64,000 bases of DNA from Mesorhizobium sp. B2-1-8 (GCF_006442545.2 NZ_CP083952.1:558001-622000), one strand, 5' to 3'. Positions 42,199 to 52,631 are shown, counted from the stretch's first letter. Program-made: numbers and translations. Notes: generated from the sequence alone by a model not told the origin.

Positions 42199-44019
42199 CT
42201 AGCGGCCCCTCGAAAGCTCTAGCGCAGGCGCAGGGCTTTCGTCCGCTTCGGGTATCGCCGCCTTGGCGTAGCCCTGCCGGATGCGTTCGGCGTCGGCCGG
42301 ATTGCTGAAGGGTAGCCGCCCCACGTGCTCTGAAAAGCGATAGCTCGGGTTTATCTCTTTTAGCTCGGCGCTCACGCGCCGTGCTTCATCGACGTCGCCG
42401 AGGTGGCCAAGCGCGGCAATAAGGAGCCCCCGCGACAGGTCGGTCTTGGGCGACATGCGGATACGCTCGCGAAATGCCTCGACCGCTTTCTGGTACTGCC
42501 CGGCCAGGAGGTAAGCCGAGCCGATGAAGTGCCAGGTCAAATGGCTCTGCAGCGGATCGAGGCGCAGCGCGTGCTCCAGATCCGGAATCGCCTCCAGCGG
42601 CGCGCCGTTGTAGATGTTGCCCACCCCGCGCAGGCCGAAGGCCAGTGCGAAGTTGGGGTTGAGAGCAATCGCCTTCTCCACCTCTTCGCGATGTCCGGTC
42701 GGATCCTTCTCCCAAAACTTCACCAGCGCGGCCATGTAATGCCCATAGGGCAGGTTGGGGTCCTTCTCGAGCGCCAGCCGACTATAATGGGCAGAGAGTT
42801 CCTTGCTGTCGGTGCGCCCGCTCCAGTGGTTCTGAAAGTCGTGGTTGTAAGCGTGAGCCAGGCCGGCATACGGTTCGGCATAGTCGGGGTCGAGCTCAAT
42901 TGCCTGAGTGAACAAGGCGACCGCGCGCTCGAATGTCTCGTTTGTCTTATCAGGACCGGACAAGACCTCGCGCCCGCGCAGGAAAAGATCATGCGCCTGG
43001 ATGTTTCTCGTTGGTGTATGGGCGATGCGCGCCGACTCGGCCGGGGTCAGGGCAACCCTGAGGGCTTCGACGATGCGGTGCGTCACGTCATCCTGCAGCG
43101 CGAAGATATCGGTCATGTCGCGGTCGTAGCGGTCCGCCCAGACATGGGTCCCGGTCCGCGCATCGATCAACTGGGCATTGATCCTGACGCGGTTGCCGGC
43201 GCGGCGGATCGAGCCCTCGAGCACCGCAGTCACGCCGAGCTCGCGCCCGACCGTCCGGACATCGATGTTCTTGCCTTTGTAGGTGAAGCTGGAGTTGCGG
43301 GCGATGACCGAGAGGCCGGCGACCTTCGACAGGTCGGTTATGATGTCTTCGCTGATGCCGTCGGCGAAGTAGTCCTGCTCGGTGTCGCCGCTCATATTGG
43401 CGAACGGCAGGACGGCGATCGACAGCTTTGCCGACTTTGATCCTGCCGGCCGGCTCGTCGAGGGTTCCGACGTCGCGATCGCCTTCGCGCCGGCGGCACC
43501 GACCGCCAGCGAATAAACTCGGATCGGCTCGGCGATGTTCTTGAGCTGCGTGCTGCCGAGATCGGCGACCGAGAGGTTGAGCCTCGCTTTGACCTGGCGA
43601 TAGGCATCTTCGGACAGGCAGATGGCCCCGGGCGCCGCAACGCCCTCCAGACGCGAAGCGATGTTGACACCATCGCCCATCAGGTCGCCGTCGCTTTCCT
43701 CGACAACGTCTCCCAGATGAATGCCGATCCGGAACTCGATGCGACGGTCCTGCGGTACACCGGCGTTGCGCTCCACCATTCCGTTCTGCACCTCGATAGC
43801 GCAGCGCACGGCATCCACCACGCTGCGGAACTCGACCAGCGCTCCATCCCCGGTGCGCTTGATCACGCGCCCGTTGTGCACGGCGATGGTCGGATCGATC
43901 AGGTCGCTGCGTAGTGCCCGCAACCTCGCCAAGGTGCGATCTTCGTCTTCGCTGGCGAGCCGACTATATCCGACGACGTCTGCGGCTAGAATTGCGGCTA
44001 GCTTGCGATTCTCACCCAT
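42199..44019 (-). CDS. Class III adenylate/guanylate cyclase with TPR region
   Basis: 606 residues from ATG 44019. The cyclase domain (about 5-170) has LAAILAADVVGYSRLA with a metal-binding Asp, KRTGDGALVEF and GDGVNIASRLE. A TolB/FlgO-like segment follows (SIAVLPFANMSGDTEQDYFA, DGISEDIITDLSK, about 200-330), then TPR repeats to the end (HALRLDPLQSHLTWHFIGSA and others). This layout is common in rhizobia, often with many paralogues. It would make cAMP in response to protein contacts. Single gene, flanked by IS remnants. Confidence 0.9.
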   Translation of the reverse strand: MGENRKLAAILAADVVGYSRLASEDEDRTLARLRALRSDLIDPTIAVHNGRVIKRTGDGALVEFRSVVDAVRCAIEVQNGMVERNAGVPQDRRIEFRIGIHLGDVVEESDGDLMGDGVNIASRLEGVAAPGAICLSEDAYRQVKARLNLSVADLGSTQLKNIAEPIRVYSLAVGAAGAKAIATSEPSTSRPAGSKSAKLSIAVLPFANMSGDTEQDYFADGISEDIITDLSKVAGLSVIARNSSFTYKGKNIDVRTVGRELGVTAVLEGSIRRAGNRVRINAQLIDARTGTHVWADRYDRDMTDIFALQDDVTHRIVEALRVALTPAESARIAHTPTRNIQAHDLFLRGREVLSGPDKTNETFERAVALFTQAIELDPDYAEPYAGLAHAYNHDFQNHWSGRTDSKELSAHYSRLALEKDPNLPYGHYMAALVKFWEKDPTGHREEVEKAIALNPNFALAFGLRGVGNIYNGAPLEAIPDLEHALRLDPLQSHLTWHFIGSAYLLAGQYQKAVEAFRERIRMSPKTDLSRGLLIAALGHLGDVDEARRVSAELKEINPSYRFSEHVGRLPFSNPADAERIRQGYAKAAIPEADESPAPALELSRGR

Positions 44020-44204
44020 AGCGCCCTCCGCGGCTATCGAGGTTAGCACAACGAACTGTTGAGCGCCTCCCCATTCGATGGGTGCGATCCTGGCGAAAGT
44101 CGTCGTTGAAATTAGCGCGCCTAACGGCAGCTATTCAAGCCTCGACGCCCGGAAGCCGACAGTCAGAACTCGGCCCCAGTGCAGACGTTTGAAGGATAAG
44201 GGGC

Positions 44205-44641
44205 AAACCCGGTATGGGCCAGCGGATGTGCTCCGCACCTTGGAGACAATAATCTATTATAAAATCGCACATTGCAGCGAAGGCGAGCAATGTGTGAGAA
44301 GTGGCGAAAACGCCAGCAAAAACAGCCAACCGATCGCCGCACAATGTGCGCCCTTTTATCTTGCCATCTTAATCGGCTGTGCTTCCGTTGATCTTTTCGA
44401 CATTCGTCGTTCCTCTCTCTTTGTGCGATAATATACGCATTTATTCTCTACGCTACGATACCGCGTTCTGGCGTCGAGTTCCGATGCGCCGTGCAATCCT
44501 CCGCGCTCTGCGACGGGTTTAATCGGCTGCCCGAAAGCAGCGCTCGAACCGTCGTGGCGCACTTTTCCATCGGACTGACGGAGCATCGTCACAGGCAATC
44601 GAGCGCGGTCCGGCCGTCTGTCGATCGGCGCGGCCGCGGGC
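44205..44641 (-). repeat. Duplicated non-coding unit, copy B (uninterrupted)
   Basis: Matches 18420-18858 and then runs straight on into sequence matching 20200 onwards, giving the empty-site view of the IS1111 insertion. It contains the second 15-codon frame (44356-44403, ending PIKMAR) and the GCGCACATTGTGCGG hairpin. Confidence 0.7.
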
Positions 44642-45500
44642 AAGATAACGTGCGTTCCGTCGTTCCTGGTCTGCATCGGTCCTCATCCGCCGGGGCGGAT
44701 CCCTTGTGTCAGGTGGCGGCCGTCATCGTACGGGCGCCATGCGTTTGAACTGTCGTCTCCCCGCTCATCGATGCGCACCCAGAAGCTTACGGGCCTTGCC
44801 ATGCGCGCGCGCTGCGCGACGTCGACCTGGCTTGCTGCGGCGTCGCCGACGTAAAACGTGCCATCGCTCCACATAGCGTGCATGATCACCGCCAGCTTGC
44901 GCGCCACCGCCACGCAAGCCTTGCGGTGGCAGGAGCGTTCGGCGATGTTCTGGCCCCAGTTCGTGACCTTGTCCCTGCTCTTGAAGCGCGTCATTAAGCC
45001 CGACGTCGCCTCACAGCGCACGCCGCACATCCGCGTCCCCAGCCTTCGATATCCGTCCTGAACCTCGATCGAGGTGCTCGAACGCCAGCTTCGCGACGCT
45101 GGCCCGAAGTAAGCCGCCACATCACGCGAGCGGCGGAAGCGTGACGGGGTCGTCGATCGCGGTAATGAAGGAAAGCACTGTCATCGGGGCGGCGCCCGGG
45201 ATGCCATGAATCGTCGGCACTCCTCGCTGCGCGCCACCATTTTGACGACGAGATCGTGCAGCCGGCAATACTTTCTTCACACCGCCGCGCCGCGACAGCA
45301 TGGCATCTCTCAGTTCGCTGGACAGCGGGTGATCTTCGGCCACCGCCGCGCACCGCCTGCTCGAAAGCGGAGCGTCCGACTTTGGTAAGGCGGGGTACCA
45401 AACGGCTTCAGCGAATGGCGGATTGGCGTTCTCCAGGTCGAGGAACTTGGCCTTCAGATTGCGCCGGTAGGTCAGCAGAAGCCGAGTCCGGTAACAGCTT
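44642..45500 (-). pseudogene. IS110-family transposase remnant
   Basis: Pieces of one transposase in several frames on the minus strand: RRNLKAKFLDLENANPPF, then AVAEDHPLSSEL, MTVLSFITAIDDP, VAAYFGPASRSWRSSTSIEV, SGLMTRFKSRDKVTNWGQNI and AVARKLAVIMHAMWSDGTFY. These fit the C-terminal transposase_20 half of an ISRj2-like element. Frame changes near 45.15 and 45.35 kb disrupt it. The DEDD N-terminus was not found. Confidence 0.7.
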
Positions 45501-45639
45501 TCCGACTTGATATTGGCGTGGCGGAGCCACCCGGCACTCATGGCATGGGCACTGCCGAGCGGATACGCCCTGCTTGCCACGCTGCGCCGACAGCGCGGCG
45601 CGCACATGCACCTTTTCCAGGCAGATGGTCGGCAGGCGA

Positions 45640-45860
45640 AGTTTCATTCGTTCCTGGTCTGCATCGGTTCTCATCCGTCGGAGCGGATTCATTTCTCGGA
45701 TCGCGTCCGTCAGCGTGTCGGCGCCGTGCGTTTGAACTGCCTCACATCGCTCATCGATGCGCACCAGAAACTTGCGGGTTGCCATGCGTGCGCCGCGCGT
45801 CCGACTCGCGCGCGGCCAACTCGCCGACAAAGAAGGTGCCGTCGCTCCAGATAGTGTTCA
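45640..45860 (-). pseudogene. Second IS110 3'-end fragment
   Basis: Encodes a piece related to the transposase tail (DGTFFVGELAA-like frame, FLVRIDERCEAVQTHGADTL) and the post-gene sequence NPLRRMRTDADQER, also found after the other two remnants. It marks a third IS110 relic in tandem. Confidence 0.5.
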
Positions 45861-45896
45861 AAAACTGCATTCAGGTAGCTTGGCGCCCAAAAAAGG

Positions 45897-45972
45897 AACG
45901 ACGTCGTACTTTTCCGTTTGACGTTCGCTGGAACGCGTGCTAGTCGATAATGAAACGACGTCGTTTCATTAT
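45897..45972 (+). promoter_or_regulatory. Promoter with paired operators (site 1 of 3)
   Basis: TTGACG (45918-45923), 17 bp, TAGTCG (45941-45946), then at once a perfect 26-bp palindrome (45947-45972) whose half is ATAATGAAACGAC. A second site AACGACGTCGTA lies upstream of -35 (45897-45908). Centre-to-centre spacing is 57 bp. The same layout occurs at 46.9 and 59.2 kb. Confidence 0.7.
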
Positions 45973-46013
45973 GCCTGCACATCGAAAAGTGACCGATGGC
46001 GAGATTAATACGA

Positions 46014-46451
46014 ATGAACCCAACTTACATTACGGCGGTCTCTGCTCTGACAGGCTCCTCACTTGGGGCCATGGCTTCGATCGCCGCCACTTGGCTGACG
46101 CAGGCCTCGCAAAGTCGAAGCCAGCGCTCCCTGCAGGAGCACACGCGACGGGAGAGGCTTTTTGGGGAGTTCATCGAAGAGGCTGCCAGGAGATATGCCG
46201 ACGCAGTGGTCAGCGAACCCCAGGGATTTGTCCCGCTCTTCGAGATTTACTCCATATTGGGAAAATTGCGGCTGTTCGCTTCCGACCGAACTCTGGACGC
46301 TGCGGATAGGGTCATGGGAACTATAGCAATGGCCTATCATAGCCCGTCCCTGAAAGTTCCGGATCGCGATGCCACGAATGGCTCACAGTACGATTTTCTA
46401 CGGGAGTTCACAGACGCCTGTCGTTTCGAGCTCATGGAAATCGGGCCCTGA
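46014..46451 (+). CDS. Hypothetical membrane-anchored protein
   Basis: 145 residues from ATG 46014. One N-terminal membrane helix (ITAVSALTGSSLGAMASIAA) is followed by a helical soluble domain (RRERLFGEFIEEAARRYADA, LGKLRLFASDRTLDAADRVM). It resembles a widespread family of unknown function in rhizobia. It is controlled by the palindrome-bearing promoter at 45.9 kb, which suggests co-regulation with the exporter downstream. The start codon is not firmly fixed; an ATG at 45996 is possible. Confidence 0.65.
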   Translation: MNPTYITAVSALTGSSLGAMASIAATWLTQASQSRSQRSLQEHTRRERLFGEFIEEAARRYADAVVSEPQGFVPLFEIYSILGKLRLFASDRTLDAADRVMGTIAMAYHSPSLKVPDRDATNGSQYDFLREFTDACRFELMEIGP

Positions 46452-46885
46452 GAAGATATTTGACGCTTCGAGCCCACCTTGTGATGCGTATGGGCGGATC
46501 TTGCGCGGGTGCCCGTTGATCGCAATCAAACAGTTGGCGGCAGGCTGCCCGGAAAAAAGCGACGCCTTCGCTAACGTGTGTGGCTAATTCGGCACGCAGC
46601 TTTTTAGCGGCTCGCCCAGACGCGCACGCATGACGACGCGCGCCAGAACGATATGCGCGAGAGTCGGTAATCCCATCAATGCTTGCGCGGCTAATCGGAG
46701 GATACGTTCGTCGACCTTCGTGCGCCAGATTGCGTCATGGCCGCCTCAACTAACGTCGCCGCCCCCTTCTGCCCCGTGCGCTATCGGCACCTCTGTCAAT
46801 TCTCTCGTTCTGCCCGTTTAACGTCGGTAAGTCGCACATCAGAGCGCTCCTTGTGGGCCTGCTTGCGCGCCCTCGCAAATTAAAA
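46452..46885. other. Intergenic stretch, nothing recognised
   Basis: No coding frame with a ribosome site, no hairpin terminator and no tRNA was seen here. Short open frames on both strands have no recognisable motif. Confidence 0.4.
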
Positions 46886-46889
46886 ACGA

Positions 46890-46964
46890 AACGGTATCGT
46901 TCATTTTTGTTGACGGCCCTCTGGATGCATGCTAAGCAATAATGAAACGACACAGTTTCATTAT
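46890..46964 (+). promoter_or_regulatory. Promoter with paired operators (site 2 of 3)
   Basis: An upstream site AACGGTATCGTT (46890-46901), TTGACG (46910-46915), a 17-bp gap, a weak -10 TAAGCA (46933-46938), and then the palindrome with 10-bp arms ATAATGAAAC and GTTTCATTAT (46939-46964). It drives the HlyD-ABC exporter operon with a leader of about 200 nt. Confidence 0.7.
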
Positions 46965-47165
46965 ATTGGCTACTCCAAGAGAAGGCCCCGAGAGCATGCT
47001 GCACACCAGCTTATTAGATTGGCCAGCCAAGCCATGCGGCCCCTTTTTCAAAGGTGTGCGGAGGCTGGTGGAACAGCATCGACGTTGCTCGCGAGAGCAC
47101 CGACAGTTCGCTTCGCGCCGCCATCCGACAAAATCAACTACCTGGCATCCGAAGGAGTCAGCACG

Positions 47166-48406
47166 ATGACCAACGACAAAATGAATCTTCTCGACACCCT
47201 GCGCATCGATCGCGCGGCGCCGACACCGCCAACACCCCCGCGTCAGCCTGTCCGCTGGAGCATCATCGCTCTGGGGGCGGCCACTTTGGCGGTTGCGGCG
47301 GCTGGGGGATGGTCAATCCTTCTTGGCAAGGAAATGCCTGGCGTCTCGACTTTGCTTCAGCAGACACCTTCTGTCCGTGTCGCGACCGCTCAGCTGGTCG
47401 CCCAACAGAACGGTGCGGCCGAAGGGACCGCCCTCCTCAACGCCACCGGCTACGTGGTTGCCCGCCGGGCGGCAACGGTCGGACCGAAGGTCGCCGGCAG
47501 GTTACGGGACGTGCTCGTGGATGAAGGCATGCATGTCGAAGCCGGACAAGTGATCGCTCACCTCGACGATTCCAACGCCATTGCCGATCTTAACCAGGCA
47601 AAGGCGACACTCGATCAGGCCACTGTTGCGGCCACTGACGGGCGACCGGCGTTCGAGCGTAGCAGGGCCCTGGTTGCGAAAGGACTGACCAGCCAAGAGG
47701 CGTTCGAAACCGCCGAGGCAACCTACAATCACACCACAACGGCAGTAGCGGTGGCGCAGGCGGCAGTAGCTATTGCCCAGCAGAACCTCGACGATACCGT
47801 AATCAGCGCGCTGTTCTCAGGCGTCGTGACCGTCAAGGCCGCGCAGGCCGGCGAGATCATCTCGCCGATGTCGGCAGGCTCCGGCTTCACGCGTACTGGC
47901 GTCGCCACCATCGTCGACATGGATCGCTGGAGGTCGAGGTCGACGTCAACGAGAACTTCATCAATCGTGTTCGTCCGAACCAGGGCTGCAAAATCAGTCT
48001 TAACGCTTATCCGGACTGGCAGATCCCGGGACACGTGATCGCGGTCGTGCCGACGGCCGACCGCACCAAGGCGACGGTGCGGGTCCGCGTCGGATTCAAC
48101 GTCAAAGATCTGCGGATCCTGCCGGAAATGGGCGCCAAGGTGGCCTTCCTCGCCGAGGCGAAGTCTCAACCCGAGGAGGCACCGCCGTCTGGCCTGGCGG
48201 TCCCGCCAGAAGCCATCCTGTCCAGCGGCGGTGAGAATATCCTCTTTGTGGTGCGCGACAATCATGTCGAGCGGCGGACCGTCAAGCTCGGGCCGCAGGC
48301 GGCAGGCAACCAGATCGTGCAGTCCGGGGTGACGGCCGGCGAAAATGTCGCCGTGAGCAATCTCGACAAGTTGTCGAATGGACTCGAAGTCAAAACCGAG
48401 CAATGA
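47166..48406 (+). pseudogene. HlyD/MacA-type adaptor gene with one frameshift
   Basis: Periplasmic adaptor of about 413 residues if read through. Membrane anchor (WSIIALGAATLAVAAAGGWS), lipoyl half-motifs (GYVVARRAATVGPKVAGRLR, VISALFSGVVTVKAAQAGEI) and a hairpin are in frame from ATG 47166 (GGAGTC upstream). After ATIVDMD near 47925 one base is missing and the frame changes to LEVEVDVNENFINRVRPNQG, running on to the stop at 48406. Everything else in the operon is intact, so a sequencing error or recent mutation is likely. It would link the ABC pump to an outer-membrane channel. Confidence 0.85.
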
Positions 48407-48423
48407 AATCAGGAGATTTACAA

Positions 48424-49113
48424 GTGACTGAAGCAATATCACTGGTCAATGTCGCTAAGACATACCGACGCGGCGGGGAAACTGTTGAGGTTCTCCACAA
48501 CCTCAACCTGTCCATTCCGGAAGGCGAGTTCGTTGCCATCATGGGGCCATCTGGGTCGGGCAAATCGACGCTGTTGAACATCATCGCCGGAATAGACCGC
48601 GCGAACTCTGGCGCCGTGACGGTGGCAGGGCACAGAATTGACCAAATGTCGGGGAGCGAGCTGACCCGTTGGCGGTCCGCCTATATCGGGTTCATTTTCC
48701 AGTTCTACAACCTCATGCCGGCCCTGAGTGCGGAGGCCAATGTGGAGCTGCCGCTGCTGCTTCTGCCGCTCGCGAAACTAGAGCGCCGCGCAAGGGTCGC
48801 TGCAGCCCTTGAGATTGTCGGCTTGTCCGAGCGCGCCCGCCACAAGCCGTCGGAGCTCTCCGGTGGTCAACAGCAGCGCGTGGCGATCGCCCGCGCGCTG
48901 GTTTCCGATCCTCCGATCCTGGTCTGCGACGAGCCGACGGGTGACCTCGACCGCGACACCGCCACCGAGGTGCTCGAACTTCTGCGCGCGCTCACTTTTC
49001 GTCGCGGCAAGACCATCATCATGGTCACGCACGACCAGCGGGCAGCGGATACGGCAACGCGCCAGCTGCATGTCGACAAGGGCCAGCTGGCCAAGACGGA
49101 GTTGGCCCTATGA
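48424..49113 (+). CDS. ABC transporter ATP-binding protein (MacB/LolD/DevA type)
   Basis: About 229 residues from GTG 48424, which has AGGAG 8 bp upstream; an ATG at 48403 overlaps the adaptor stop and is the alternative. Walker A GPSGSGKST, Q-loop FIFQFYNLMPALSAEANVEL, signature LSGGQQQRVAIARAL, Walker B ILVCDEPTGDLD and the switch His in MVTHD are all intact. It energises the two FtsX-type permeases downstream; its stop overlaps the next start by 4 bp. Confidence 0.95.
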   Translation: MTEAISLVNVAKTYRRGGETVEVLHNLNLSIPEGEFVAIMGPSGSGKSTLLNIIAGIDRANSGAVTVAGHRIDQMSGSELTRWRSAYIGFIFQFYNLMPALSAEANVELPLLLLPLAKLERRARVAAALEIVGLSERARHKPSELSGGQQQRVAIARALVSDPPILVCDEPTGDLDRDTATEVLELLRALTFRRGKTIIMVTHDQRAADTATRQLHVDKGQLAKTELAL

Positions 49114-50255
49114 AGTATCTTCCCCTCGTCTGGGCAGCCCTGATGCGCAAGAAGTTGCGCACTCTGTTCACGTTGCTCTCAATCATTGTCGCTTTCCTGC
49201 TCTTCGGCATGCTTCAGGGCGTCAATGCAACTTTCAGCCGCGGTGTGGAGGGAGCGCACCTCGATCGGCTGATCGTCCAGGGCAAGGTCAACATGACCGA
49301 TCAGCTGCCGCTCGCTTACCGCGAACGTATCGCGGCTGTGCCGGGCGTCACTGACATCACCGTCGCGAGCTGGTTTGGCGGCTACTACCAGGACACCAAG
49401 AACAGCATTTTCTCGTTCCCGGTCGACACCGCTACCTACTTTGGCCTTTTTCCTGAGATCGTCCTGCCGAAAGCTCAGCTCGAGGCGCTGCAAAAGACGC
49501 GCACCGGGGCAGTCATCGGCCGCAAGCTGGCGGAGACCTACAATTGGAAGGTCGGCGACACGATCCCCATCAAGTCGACGATATGGACCAAGCAGGACGG
49601 CACGTCCGACTGGGAATTCCAGGTCGTTGGAATCTTCGAAAACCCGCAGGATTCCTCACAGGAACAGAGGCTGTTTTTCAACAACGACTATTTCGACGAG
49701 GCGCGAGGATTTGATAAGGGGCTGATCGGCTGGTACAGCGTGCACATCGACAATCCCGTCCATGCCGGCGCGATTTCCAAGGCGATCGATGACCTATTCG
49801 CCAACTCCGACCACGAGACGAAGACCGTCACGGAAAAGGAGTTCACCCAATCGTTCCTGAAGCAACTCGGCGACATCAACTTCATCGTTAGCGCCATTAT
49901 CGGGGCGGTCTTCTTCGCCCTCCTGTTTCTGACCGGCAACACGATGATGCAATCGGTGAGGGAGCGAATCCCGGAATTCGCGATCTTGAAGACTATCGGT
50001 TTCCCGAACTTTACGGTCCTCGCCCTGGTCGTGGCCGAAGGCCTAGTTCTCTCCATCATCGCTGCCGCCTTGGGGCTTGCAGGTTCAGCGGCGGCATTTC
50101 CGCTTTTGGAAGGCGTAGTGGGCGTTGCGCACTTGCCGGCCGGCGTCGTGGCGCTTGGGCTGTTTTATGCCGTCCTTCTGGCCTTGGTAACCACCTTGCT
50201 GCCCGGCCTGCGGGTCGCGCGGCTCAATCTCGTTGATGCCTTGGGAGGACGCTGA
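49110..50255 (+). CDS. FtsX/MacB-type ABC permease 1
   Basis: A 381-residue permease. The N-terminal helix KLRTLFTLLSIIVAFLLFGM is followed by a large periplasmic domain (about 45-260) and three C-terminal helices (INFIVSAIIGAVFFALLFLT, VAEGLVLSIIAAALGLAGSA, LGLFYAVLLALVTTLLPGLR). It ends VARLNLVDALGG, the typical family end. It overlaps the ATPase gene by 4 bp. It likely forms a heterodimer with the next product in a mechanotransmission-type exporter. Confidence 0.92.
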   Translation: MKYLPLVWAALMRKKLRTLFTLLSIIVAFLLFGMLQGVNATFSRGVEGAHLDRLIVQGKVNMTDQLPLAYRERIAAVPGVTDITVASWFGGYYQDTKNSIFSFPVDTATYFGLFPEIVLPKAQLEALQKTRTGAVIGRKLAETYNWKVGDTIPIKSTIWTKQDGTSDWEFQVVGIFENPQDSSQEQRLFFNNDYFDEARGFDKGLIGWYSVHIDNPVHAGAISKAIDDLFANSDHETKTVTEKEFTQSFLKQLGDINFIVSAIIGAVFFALLFLTGNTMMQSVRERIPEFAILKTIGFPNFTVLALVVAEGLVLSIIAAALGLAGSAAAFPLLEGVVGVAHLPAGVVALGLFYAVLLALVTTLLPGLRVARLNLVDALGGR

Positions 50256-50257
50256 TC

Positions 50258-51436
50258 ATGCTCAGACAAGCAATTGCTGTAACTATCCTGAACCTGAAGA
50301 CGCTGCCCAGCCGCTTCTGGAGCTCATTGGTGATCATCCTCGGGGTGGCGGGTGTCGTAGGCGTGGTCGTCTCCGTTCTCGCAATGGTGACCGGGCTAAG
50401 CTCTACTATGGCCCATGCCGGCCGCGAGGATCGCGCAATCATCTTGCGCGGCGGGTCCGACACGGAACTATCGAGCACGTTGTCGCGCGATGCTGTCAAT
50501 ATGATTCTAGATGCGCCGGGCATCCGCCGCGGCTCAACGGGAGTTACAATCGGTTCCCCGGAAGTCGTTCTGATCCTGACCCGCCCGATGCGGAACGGCG
50601 GCACCGACGCCAACGTCACGCTACGCGGCGTCGGCCCGCAGGGCCTCGCATTGCGGCCGGAGCTCAAGCTTGCTCAAGGCCGCTGGTTTAAGCCGGGACT
50701 GCACGAACTGGTGGTGGGCAAGAGCGCCCAACGCCAGTTCATAGGCCTCGACGTCGGCAGCCAGATCACTCTGCGTGACAAGCAGTGGACCATCGTCGGT
50801 ACGTTCGAGAGCGACGGTGACGCCCATGAATCCGAGATCCTTGCCGACGCCGACACCGCCTTGGAAGCTTACCAGCACACCCTGTTCCAGAGTGTGACGG
50901 TCCAGCTTGAGTCGCCGGGATCGCTGCCGCAACTTGAGGCCGCTTTGACTGCGAATCCGCAGCTTTCGGTCGAAGTGCACCGCGAGACGGAATATCTAGC
51001 GAAGCTCTCGGCGAACTTGACGAAAATGATGACGCTGATCGCCACCGTGGTAGGCAGCATAATGGCGGTCGGTGCCGTGTTCGGATCCCTCAATACCATG
51101 TACTCGGCCGTCAGCGCGCGAAGCCGGGAAATTGCTACCTTACGAGCCATTGGCTTTGGAGGTGTGCCGATCGTCGCGTCCGTCATGACCGAGGCCATGG
51201 TGCTCTCCCTGCTCGGCGGCGCGACTGGGGCCATCACGGCCTGGCTGCTCTTCAACGGGCATGGCGTCAACGCCCTGGGGGGGAATTTCACACAGTTGGT
51301 TTTCCGTCTCACTGTGACGCCAGGACTGATGCTGCAAGGCGTCAGCTGGGCTCTCGCCATCGGCTTTCTCGGCGGGCTGCTCCCCGCCCTGAGGGCCGCC
51401 CGGCTTCCGGTTGTGGAGGCGCTTCGGACGCTCTGA
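50258..51436 (+). CDS. FtsX/MacB-type ABC permease 2
   Basis: A 392-residue permease starting 2 bp after the previous stop. Same plan: an N-terminal helix (SSLVIILGVAGVVGVVVSVL), a periplasmic domain with RGVGPQGLALRPELKLAQGR, three C-terminal helices and the end ALRAARLPVVEALRTL. Two non-identical permeases, one ATPase and one adaptor make a complete inner part of a tripartite exporter; no outer-membrane partner is in the operon. Confidence 0.92.
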   Translation: MLRQAIAVTILNLKTLPSRFWSSLVIILGVAGVVGVVVSVLAMVTGLSSTMAHAGREDRAIILRGGSDTELSSTLSRDAVNMILDAPGIRRGSTGVTIGSPEVVLILTRPMRNGGTDANVTLRGVGPQGLALRPELKLAQGRWFKPGLHELVVGKSAQRQFIGLDVGSQITLRDKQWTIVGTFESDGDAHESEILADADTALEAYQHTLFQSVTVQLESPGSLPQLEAALTANPQLSVEVHRETEYLAKLSANLTKMMTLIATVVGSIMAVGAVFGSLNTMYSAVSARSREIATLRAIGFGGVPIVASVMTEAMVLSLLGGATGAITAWLLFNGHGVNALGGNFTQLVFRLTVTPGLMLQGVSWALAIGFLGGLLPALRAARLPVVEALRTL

Positions 51437-51986
51437 CGAGCCCGGCGAGTTGCCGGGGGGCCTTCGGCCCCACCACCTTCAACCTCAACAAACTGATTGA
51501 ATGGGACCGGAAGGTGGTTGGCGTGACAGTCAACCACCGGACGGAGATCGAAGGCCCGGGCGACATTCCCTGGTTTTCGGCCGCTTCAGAAGGATGGCCG
51601 TTTTAGGAGGGCGTAGACCCACACTGGCCGACATCGCAAGGGAGCTTGGCATCAGCCGTTATTACAAGCGGCCGTATGCTTGGGTAGGCCGCCCGTTTCA
51701 GACGCTGTTCAACATGGACCCGAAGGCCACAGTGTTTCCTCAGTTGCTCGCCAGCACGCTGTCGGCAGCCGTCGGTCCGCAGAAGCCTGCAGCGCCGAAT
51801 TGGGAGGCCATCCAGGTCGTTGCGCCCAAGGCAGCCGCAAGACCGCGGCCGTAGTCGAACCGATATATCTTCAAAGACGATACAATCTATCGAAACATAT
51901 AGGCTTTTAAGATGGATTGCCAAGCCGCATCTTTGGGCCACGGGCGCGCAGCCCAAGAAACACAAACTGTAAAATCGAGGCACCTC
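51437..51986. other. Region with a VOC gene remnant
   Basis: Around 51465-51545 the plus strand reads TFNLNKLIEWDRKVVGVTVN then HRTE, clearly related to the N-terminal segment of the two VOC proteins downstream (TSNLDTVIDWYGKVLGMTVN). It is a decayed third copy. The rest, including a frame RYYKRPYAWVGRPFQTLFNM near 51660, matches nothing I know. Confidence 0.55.
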
Positions 51987-52595
51987 ATGAAACTCTTACA
52001 CGTCGATTCTAGCATTCTCGGCCCTGGCTCTGTCAGCAGATCTCTGTCGGCCGATGTCGTCGCAGCCTTCGCCGCCAAGCATCCGACGATTGCAGTTACC
52101 TACCGGGATCTTGTCTCAGCGCCGATCGACCATCTTACAGCCGCGCACCTTGCTGTCATGAACGGAGCTGTTCCAACCGATGCAAGCTTGAGCGCCGATA
52201 TCGGCGCGGGAAATACGGCGATGGAAGAGTTCCTGGATGCCGACATCATCGTGGTCGGCGCACCGATGTACAACTTCGGCATCCCCTCCCAGCTCAAGGC
52301 GTGGATCGATCGCCTCGCCGTCGCGGGTAAAACCTTCCGCTACACCAGCAATGGGCCGGAAGGCCTCGCCGGCGCCAAAAAGGTGGTGATCGTCTCGAGT
52401 CGAGGCGGATTCTTCGGGCCTGGTTCCTCCGCAGCCGCGTTCGACCACCAGGAAACCTACCTTCAGGCCTTGTTCGGTTTCCTCGGCGTCCGGGATCTGT
52501 CTTTCATCAGAGCCGAAGGTGTGGCGACCGGCCCTGACGGGCGCAAGAAGGCGATTTCGTCCGCCAAGGACGAAGTCTCGAAACTGGCGGCCTAG
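51987..52595 (+). CDS. azoR: FMN-dependent NADH-azoreductase
   Basis: A 202-residue flavodoxin-fold reductase. FMN-phosphate contacts lie in [38 protein letters not shown] is the family signature around the flavin ring, and SSRGGFF a further FMN loop. It reduces azo dyes and quinones with NADH, a detoxifying role. The ATG has no strong ribosome site. It heads a run of redox and degradation genes on the same strand. Confidence 0.92.
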   Translation: MKLLHVDSSILGPGSVSRSLSADVVAAFAAKHPTIAVTYRDLVSAPIDHLTAAHLAVMNGAVPTDASLSADIGAGNTAMEEFLDADIIVVGAPMYNFGIPSQLKAWIDRLAVAGKTFRYTSNGPEGLAGAKKVVIVSSRGGFFGPGSSAAAFDHQETYLQALFGFLGVRDLSFIRAEGVATGPDGRKKAISSAKDEVSKLAA

Positions 52596-52631
52596 CCGGC
52601 TCCATCGGCCCTTCAATTCCAGGAGCGTTCC

